From Levilinea sp. (GTDB lineage: Bacteria > Chloroflexota > Anaerolineae > Anaerolineales > Anaerolineaceae), in NCBI GenBank assembly GCA_029975215.1, contig JARKPO010000046.1, forward strand, positions 124,001 through 188,000: DNA of 64,000 nt. The letters are read 5' to 3'. The position numbers were made by a program, and so were the translations under genes. Positions 59,514 to 64,000 of this stretch are shown piece after piece. The first letter of the stretch is position 1. The number at the start of each line of letters is the position of its first letter. The notes under the pieces are model-generated. The model did no database searches. It was not told the origin of the DNA and was given only the letters and a program-made list of their open reading frames with translations.

Positions 59514-60292
59514 TCCGTGATTGGGCGGGGCAGGACAGGCAGTTCCCCGGTATCGCCTTTGTGCTGGGGCACGTCCTCACCATAGATCACCGGCACACCC
59601 GCCAGTGAGATGACATCCCCCGGTTTGAGGGTGTACTGGGTGATGCGGTTGCTGTTGACATAGGTGCCGCCGGTGGAGTTGAGGTCAAACAACACGTAGT
59701 GGCCGCGCACGGCGCGCAGTTGGGCGTGGCTGCGTGAGACGCGCGGGTCGTCAATGACCAGATGGTTGTCCAGGCGGCGGCCAATATTGATCACCGGCAG
59801 GCGCAGGGGGAAGGTGCGCGTTCCGTCAATGATCAGAAAGGCGTTGGCGGGACGAGGATCCTGGGTTTCGGGTTCAGCGGCGGCAGGGGTGATGGAGATG
59901 ACCGCGGTGGAGCCGGTGGCCTCTTGGGGATAGGCGGCTTCTACGCGGAAATCACCGCTGGCCAGCTGCGGGTCGGCTTGCAGGCGCAGGTTGGGGGCCG
60001 CCGGAAAGAACAAATCCGTCTGGCTGACAGCCTCTTGCAGTGCCCCGCTAAGGGCATCCAGCAGCTCCTGACGTTCCTGCCAGTAGGGCAGGTCTTCAGG
60101 GGGCAGGTGCAGGGTGAAGAGGTTGGGGGCGGCCTCCGGTTGGGCTTTAGAAGCCTGCATGGCGTTCTGAATGGCCTCGGCCAGGCGGTTGGCCAGCGAG
60201 ATTTCGCGGCGGTTCCCCGGCAGAAGCACAGCGCTGCTGCCTTCGATGAACTCGCGCAAACGATTTTCAATGAGATCCAAGGAAGTTTTCAT
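59510..60292 (-). CDS. FhaA-like protein: DUF3662 plus FHA domain
   Basis: 260 residues. N-terminus (SLDLIENRLREFIEGSSAVL, then LANRLAEAIQNAM) is the DUF3662 domain of FhaA. The C-terminal FHA domain (about 175-250) has INIGRRLDNHLVIDDPRVSRS and STGGTYVNSNRI, the phospho-Thr-binding residues. In mycobacteria FhaA binds phosphorylated MviN-like proteins and controls wall synthesis. Likely first gene of the FHA pair. Confidence 0.93.
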   Translation of the reverse strand: MKTSLDLIENRLREFIEGSSAVLLPGNRREISLANRLAEAIQNAMQASKAQPEAAPNLFTLHLPPEDLPYWQERQELLDALSGALQEAVSQTDLFFPAAPNLRLQADPQLASGDFRVEAAYPQEATGSTAVISITPAAAEPETQDPRPANAFLIIDGTRTFPLRLPVINIGRRLDNHLVIDDPRVSRSHAQLRAVRGHYVLFDLNSTGGTYVNSNRITQYTLKPGDVISLAGVPVIYGEDVPQHKGDTGELPVLPRPITE

Positions 60293-60410
60293 ACTGGTTT
60301 GCGTTACCTGCTGGGTCGGGAACCAGGAAAAATTCGGGCGCAGAAAATGTCTGAGAACGCCGCAGAAATCCCCAACATTCGGTGCGCGCCTGATTGGATG
60401 GGGTGCTGAC

Positions 60411-61208
60411 TTAAAACAGCTCGTCTAACCAAATGTAATAACTTATTTTATCCCAATCTGGTTCGATTTCAAGCAAATTAAAAAACAGATCCAGGGGCTT
60501 GCGGCAGCCGCAAAAGGTGTGCTGAAGGGAACGCACGCACAGGGCAATATCATTCCAGGGATCGGCGATGCCGCTTCGACCGACGTCAATGAAACCGCTG
60601 ACGCGCCCGGCGCGCACAAAAACATTGTCACCGCCCAGGTCACCGTGGGTGAACCCCCATTCCTCTGGCGGCCTGTGAGTATGCAGGTACGCGATCAGGG
60701 TTTGGGCATCCGCAAAGGGGTTGTCGGCTTCCCAGTTCTCGCGCTCCACATCTGACAGTTGTCGCGCCAGCAGAACGTCCAGTTCCTGCAGTCGCTGATC
60801 CAGGCCGTATGGAAAGGGGCAATCTGATACCGGGACGGAGCGCAAAAGCTGCACAGCCTCAGCGTAGATCCGCGCCAATCGTTCTGGGTCAGGCTGCTGC
60901 AGGTGATCCTCGTGGGCGGGAATGCCGCTTACCGCGCTCATCAGCAGGAACTTTGTGCCGTCGTGTTCTTCATAATGCAGCACCTCCGGCACGGGCAGCT
61001 GGCCCTGCAGCCACAGCAGCAGGTCTTTCTCGTGCCCCACATCGTAGGAGGTGCCCTGGCAGCGCTGGTCGGAGGTTTTAAGGTACAAAATTTGCTGGCG
61101 GCCGGTGAGGGCATAGACGCGGGCAGGGGACTGGCCGTACGAGTCCTGCGTCCACTGGTACCCGCGCAGAAGCGTGCTCAATTGTTGGGATACTTTCAAG
61201 TCGGACAC
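60411..61208 (-). CDS. APH(3')-type aminoglycoside O-phosphotransferase
   Basis: 265 residues if translation starts at the GTG at 61208. With this start the residue numbers agree with APH(3')-IIIa: Lys44 (nucleotide lysine), Glu60, catalytic Asp190 (HGDLGGDN), Asn195 and Asp208 (GFIDVGR). The C-terminus (EIEPDWDKISYYIWLDELF) also ends like the family. A longer form from a GTG at 61262 would add 18 residues. Such enzymes inactivate kanamycin-like drugs by phosphorylating the 3'-hydroxyl. All key residues are present, but substrate range is unproven. No mobile element flanks it, so it may be a chromosomal, older copy. Confidence 0.88.
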   Translation of the reverse strand: MSDLKVSQQLSTLLRGYQWTQDSYGQSPARVYALTGRQQILYLKTSDQRCQGTSYDVGHEKDLLLWLQGQLPVPEVLHYEEHDGTKFLLMSAVSGIPAHEDHLQQPDPERLARIYAEAVQLLRSVPVSDCPFPYGLDQRLQELDVLLARQLSDVERENWEADNPFADAQTLIAYLHTHRPPEEWGFTHGDLGGDNVFVRAGRVSGFIDVGRSGIADPWNDIALCVRSLQHTFCGCRKPLDLFFNLLEIEPDWDKISYYIWLDELF

Positions 61209-61266
61209 GGCAGACGGCTCTTTGCGGACGGGATGGGCGCATGATCGCGGAGGGAAACGCACAGCG

Positions 61267-61280
61267 TATAATTATACTGA
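61267..61280 (+). promoter_or_regulatory. Consensus -10 box for a probably leaderless archease-rtcB transcript
   Basis: TATAAT (61267-61272) lies 7 bases before the archease ATG at 61280, divergent from the APH gene; no ribosome binding site. Confidence 0.55.
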
Positions 61281-61696
61281 TGATCCATGCGAATGATGAA
61301 GGCTTTGAAGAGATAACGCATACGGCTGACTTGAGCCTGCACGTGTGGGCGGCAGATCTGGGTGGGCTGCTGCGCGCTGCGGCCCGAGGCCTGTACGCAC
61401 TGATGGGCGTGCGCTGGGCGGCGGAGCCGCGTCTGCAAGCGGAGCTGGTTCTGCAGGCGGAGGACGCCGAAAGCCTGCTGGTGCAGTTCCTGGCCGAGCT
61501 GCTCTACCGCTGTGAGATGGAAGGCGCGGTGTTTGACGACCTGGCGCTGATTGTGGAGGGCTGCACGCTGCGGGCGGTGCTGGGGGGCAGCCCGGCAACT
61601 GCGGTGGGCAGGATGGTCAAGGCGGTGACGTACCACGCCCTGGAGGTACGCCCTACCCCGCGCGGGCTGGAGGCGACCCTGGTTCTGGACGTTTAA
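61280..61696 (+). CDS. Archease (RtcB activator)
   Basis: 138 residues from the ATG at 61280, usual length. Typical motifs: EEITHTADLSLHVWA with the metal-binding Asp, and LVQFLAELLYRCEMEGAVF. Archease helps the RNA ligase RtcB to become guanylylated for multiple rounds of ligation. It is 18 bases before rtcB and shares its transcript. Confidence 0.93.
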   Translation: MIHANDEGFEEITHTADLSLHVWAADLGGLLRAAARGLYALMGVRWAAEPRLQAELVLQAEDAESLLVQFLAELLYRCEMEGAVFDDLALIVEGCTLRAVLGGSPATAVGRMVKAVTYHALEVRPTPRGLEATLVLDV

Positions 61697-61714
61697 AGAA
61701 AAAAGGAGGCGGTC

Positions 61715-63166
61715 GTGGTCACAATTCACGATTTGACGCCGGTGAGCGAATTTGAATGGGAAATTCCGGCGGATGCCCGCAAGGGCATGCGCGTGGGGGT
61801 GCGCCTGTTTGCCACACGGCGATTGCTGGAGGCTGCCCTGAAGGATAACGCCGTCCAGCAGGCCGTCAACGCGGCCTCTTTGCCTGGGCTGGCTGGGTCG
61901 GTGGTGGTGATGCCCGACATGCATCAAGGCTACGGCTTCCCCATCGGCGGGGTGGCGGCCACCACCCTGCCGGATGGGGTCATCTCACCGGGGGGGATTG
62001 GCTACGACATCAACTGCGGGGTGCGGCTGATGGCTTCGGAGGTGCCGTTGGAGGCGGCCCAACCCTACCTGGAGCGGCTGGTCACGGCTTTGGATCAGCA
62101 CTGCCCCAGCGGCGTGGGCACCGCGGGCAGCCTGCGGCTGAGCGACGCTGATTTGGAAAAGGTGTGCCGTTTGGGGGCGGGTTGGGCGCAGCAGCGCGGC
62201 TGGGCCACCGAGATGGACTTGCGGCGCTGTGAGGACAGCGGCTGTTTGTCGGACGCCGACCCTGCGCCCATCAGCCCGCGGGCGCGTGAACGGGGCCGCG
62301 CCCAACTGGGCACGCTGGGAGCGGGCAACCATTTCATCGAAGTGGGGGTGGTGGAAGATGTGTACGATCTGGAAGCCGCCCAGGCGATGGGGTTGGAGCC
62401 GGGCTGTTTGACCCTCATGATTCACTGCGGATCGCGCGGCTTTGGCCACCAGATCTGCACCGATGCCGTGCAGTCCTTGCAAGGGGCAGTGCGCCGCTAC
62501 GGCATTTCCATCCCCGACCGCGAACTGGTGTGCGCCCCGTTGGATTCGCCGGAAGGCCGGGCCTATTTGGGGGCAATGCGTTCAGCGGCGAATTACGCCT
62601 TTGCCAACCGCCAAATTCTGACTCACCAGGCGCGGCTGGCGTTTGAAGCCGCTTTGGCGGGGGTGGTGCGCAATTTTCACCTGCACCTGGTGTACGACGT
62701 CACTCACAATATCGCCAAGCTGGAGACGCACACCCTGGGCGGGCGGGCGCAGCGTGTGTGCGTGCACCGTAAAGGGGCCACGCGCGCCTTTGGCCCCGCC
62801 AGCCCGGAGCTGCCGCCGGAATATGCTCACACTGGTCAGCCGGTTCTGGTCCCCGGCAGCATGGGTACGGGGTCGTGGGTGCTGGCGGGCACGGCGGAGA
62901 GCATGACGCGTTCATATGCCTCCAGCTGCCACGGGGCCGGGCGGGTTTTTAGCCGCAGCCAGGCCAAGCGCGAAATTCGCGGAGAGACTCTGCTGCATGC
63001 TCTGGAAAAACAGGGCATTCAGGTGCGGGCCGGCTCATTGGGCGGGCTGGCCGAAGAAGCCCCCCAGGCCTATAAGGATGTAGACGAAGTGGTGCGCACG
63101 GTTTGCGGCGCCGGCATCGCGCGTAAGGTGGCGCGGCTGCGGCCTGTGGCGGTGGTCAAGGGCTAG
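61715..63166 (+). CDS. rtcB: RNA-splicing ligase RtcB
   Basis: 483 residues, GTG start with AAAGGAGG. Motifs for metal and GMP binding: [36 protein letters not shown]; His351 in [10 protein letters not shown] is expected to carry the guanylate. RtcB joins 2',3'-cyclic-phosphate or 3'-phosphate RNA ends to 5'-OH ends, in tRNA repair or splicing. Length fits the archaeal/Chloroflexota type (480). Stop codon overlaps that of ybaK (CTAG). Confidence 0.97.
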   Translation: MVTIHDLTPVSEFEWEIPADARKGMRVGVRLFATRRLLEAALKDNAVQQAVNAASLPGLAGSVVVMPDMHQGYGFPIGGVAATTLPDGVISPGGIGYDINCGVRLMASEVPLEAAQPYLERLVTALDQHCPSGVGTAGSLRLSDADLEKVCRLGAGWAQQRGWATEMDLRRCEDSGCLSDADPAPISPRARERGRAQLGTLGAGNHFIEVGVVEDVYDLEAAQAMGLEPGCLTLMIHCGSRGFGHQICTDAVQSLQGAVRRYGISIPDRELVCAPLDSPEGRAYLGAMRSAANYAFANRQILTHQARLAFEAALAGVVRNFHLHLVYDVTHNIAKLETHTLGGRAQRVCVHRKGATRAFGPASPELPPEYAHTGQPVLVPGSMGTGSWVLAGTAESMTRSYASSCHGAGRVFSRSQAKREIRGETLLHALEKQGIQVRAGSLGGLAEEAPQAYKDVDEVVRTVCGAGIARKVARLRPVAVVKG

Positions 63167-63648
63167 TCTGCGGGGGGGCGGGTGCTGATGGGGGCCAGGC
63201 GGGCGCGGGTCAGGCTGACCAGGGCGTCTACCGGCAGACGCAGATTCAGCCCGCGCTGCCCGCCGGAGATGTGAATCTGGCCGTGAGTCTGGGCGGATTC
63301 GTCCAACAGCACCGTGAAGCCTTTTTGGAGCAGGGCCAGGGGGGAGATGCCGCCTGCCTGCAGGCCGGTGATTTGCTCTGCCTCACGCTGGGTGGGGATG
63401 TGCACCTTCTTTTCGCCCACCAGGGCGGCGATGGCTTTCAGATCGACTTCAGCATCCCCAGGGATCACCGCCAGGATGGGCTTGGCGGGTTTGGCCCGTA
63501 CCACCACAATAGTTTTAAAGACGATCTGCGGGGGAACACCCAGCAGAGCAGCGGTTTCCAGCGCACCGATCTTTTCGGGGGGCAATTCAAAGGCGGTGTA
63601 GACGATCTTGCGGCTGTCCAGCAGGCGGGTGACGTTATTGGTGATCAT
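63163..63648 (-). CDS. ybaK: YbaK/EbsC-type aminoacyl-tRNA deacylase
   Basis: 161 residues from the ATG at 63648 (GAGG upstream; the open frame upstream is out of family). Marks: [30 protein letters not shown] and PILAVIPGD. Removes Cys from tRNA-Pro to correct ProRS errors. ATG overlaps the stop of the PHP gene (ATGA). Convergent with rtcB. Confidence 0.9.
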   Translation of the reverse strand: MITNNVTRLLDSRKIVYTAFELPPEKIGALETAALLGVPPQIVFKTIVVVRAKPAKPILAVIPGDAEVDLKAIAALVGEKKVHIPTQREAEQITGLQAGGISPLALLQKGFTVLLDESAQTHGQIHISGGQRGLNLRLPVDALVSLTRARLAPISTRPPAD

Positions 63649-64000
63649 GAAACCCTCGCGCGGGGGTGCGGGGCGCGCACGTAGATGGGGTTGCTGAAGA
63701 TCCAGCCGCGGCGTTTGCCCAGATACTCCAGATAGGCTTCCACGCGGTAGGCCCCCGGCTGGCTGGCGATGAAGGAGCAAATCTCCTGCCCCCGCCAGGC
63801 TTTGACGGGTTTGCCGTTGCACAGCAGGCGGCAGTAGGCAGGGGCGGGCAGGCGAATTTGGAAGGTGATGCTGTTTTGCAGGGGGATTTCTTCGCCCAAT
63901 GTGGCGACTGCGTTAAGCCCCTGGGCGGTGAAGCGGAAGCCGTGAGTGGGGTGGGGCAGGTCGTAGCCGATGAAGGAACGCCCAGCGCGCAGGGCGTCGT
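63645..64000 (-). CDS. C-terminal end of a PHP-domain protein, cut by window edge
   Basis: The frame is open to base 64000, so only the last 118 residues are seen. They include DALRAGRSFIGYDLPHPTHG and LGEEIPLQ, then a beta-rich end (FIASQPGAYRVEAYLEYL). This is the tail of predicted metal-dependent phosphoesterases of the PHP family common in Chloroflexota. The metal-binding N-terminus is outside the window. Overlaps the ybaK start by four bases. Confidence 0.7.
   Translation of the reverse strand, partial: DALRAGRSFIGYDLPHPTHGFRFTAQGLNAVATLGEEIPLQNSITFQIRLPAPAYCRLLCNGKPVKAWRGQEICSFIASQPGAYRVEAYLEYLGKRRGWIFSNPIYVRAPHPRARVS

Overview
The window is a GC-rich, gene-dense bacterial chromosome segment, most likely from a member of the Chloroflexota, probably class Anaerolineae. 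I infer this from gene content, not from a database search: multi-GAF sensor kinases, DUF4388/PATAN proteins beside a small Srp102/MglA-type GTPase, an XPB/Ssl2-like helicase-associated protein, S8 proteases with a long C-terminal part, FHA proteins beside a SEDS (RodA/FtsW) gene, and lamin-tail and Ala/Pro-rich lipoproteins. No rRNA, CRISPR array, insertion sequence or prophage was seen. Three tRNAs (Phe, Cys, Gly) and one candidate structured small RNA were found.

Layout. 1-4424: two tandem secreted subtilisin-like proteases on the minus strand, the first cut by the window edge. 4650-7051: tRNA-Phe, a YabE-like DUF348/G5/3D wall protein and rsmA. 7052-7600: a repeat-rich gap, a tandem duplication of the 3' end of tRNA-Cys with its terminator, then tRNA-Cys and tRNA-Gly. 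7760-13914: a lipoprotein, a GT-C-like membrane protein, a HerA/FtsK-type ATPase and a PPOX-family oxidoreductase. 13922-17813 (minus): a DNA maintenance operon, LTD protein - DUF1992 - dnaX - ybaB - recR - small ORF. 17908-21769: a NYN-domain (YacP) gene, the candidate ncRNA, kbl and a helicase-associated gene.

21949-35244 is the most unusual block, a dense signalling island. From a near-consensus promoter it reads DUF4388/PATAN protein, small GTPase, alpha/beta hydrolase, V4R protein and left-handed beta-helix protein. It continues with a response regulator carrying a degenerate GGDEF domain, a 2310-residue histidine kinase with about ten GAF domains, a CheY-like regulator and a second alpha/beta hydrolase that has lost its nucleophile. 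I think this is the best candidate for an undescribed system: ligand or redox sensing, a GTPase switch, a phosphorelay and a hydrolase with a pseudo-enzyme partner. Its function is unknown.

35372-51996: lspA, rluD-like, ltaE, a GGDEF protein, purine nucleoside phosphorylase, a GNAT enzyme, a 7TM-GAF protein that ends in a helix-turn-helix-like tail instead of a kinase, a three-S1-domain protein coupled to ftsK, a CDP-alcohol phosphatidyltransferase, lgt, and an ABC transporter whose permease is fused to a SpoIIM-like domain. 52008-64000: HNH nuclease, SDR epimerase, a membrane protein, then on the minus strand fhaA-like, fhaB-like, an HhH protein, mtnP and a RodA/FtsW-PBP fusion whose transpeptidase has lost its catalytic residues. 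This resembles the actinobacterial fhaAB-rodA-pbpA cluster. The end holds a full-motif APH(3')-type kinase, archease-rtcB (RNA ligation), ybaK and the end of a PHP-domain gene.

Several genes have a TATAAT or TACAAT box only 6-9 bases before the start codon, which suggests leaderless mRNAs.
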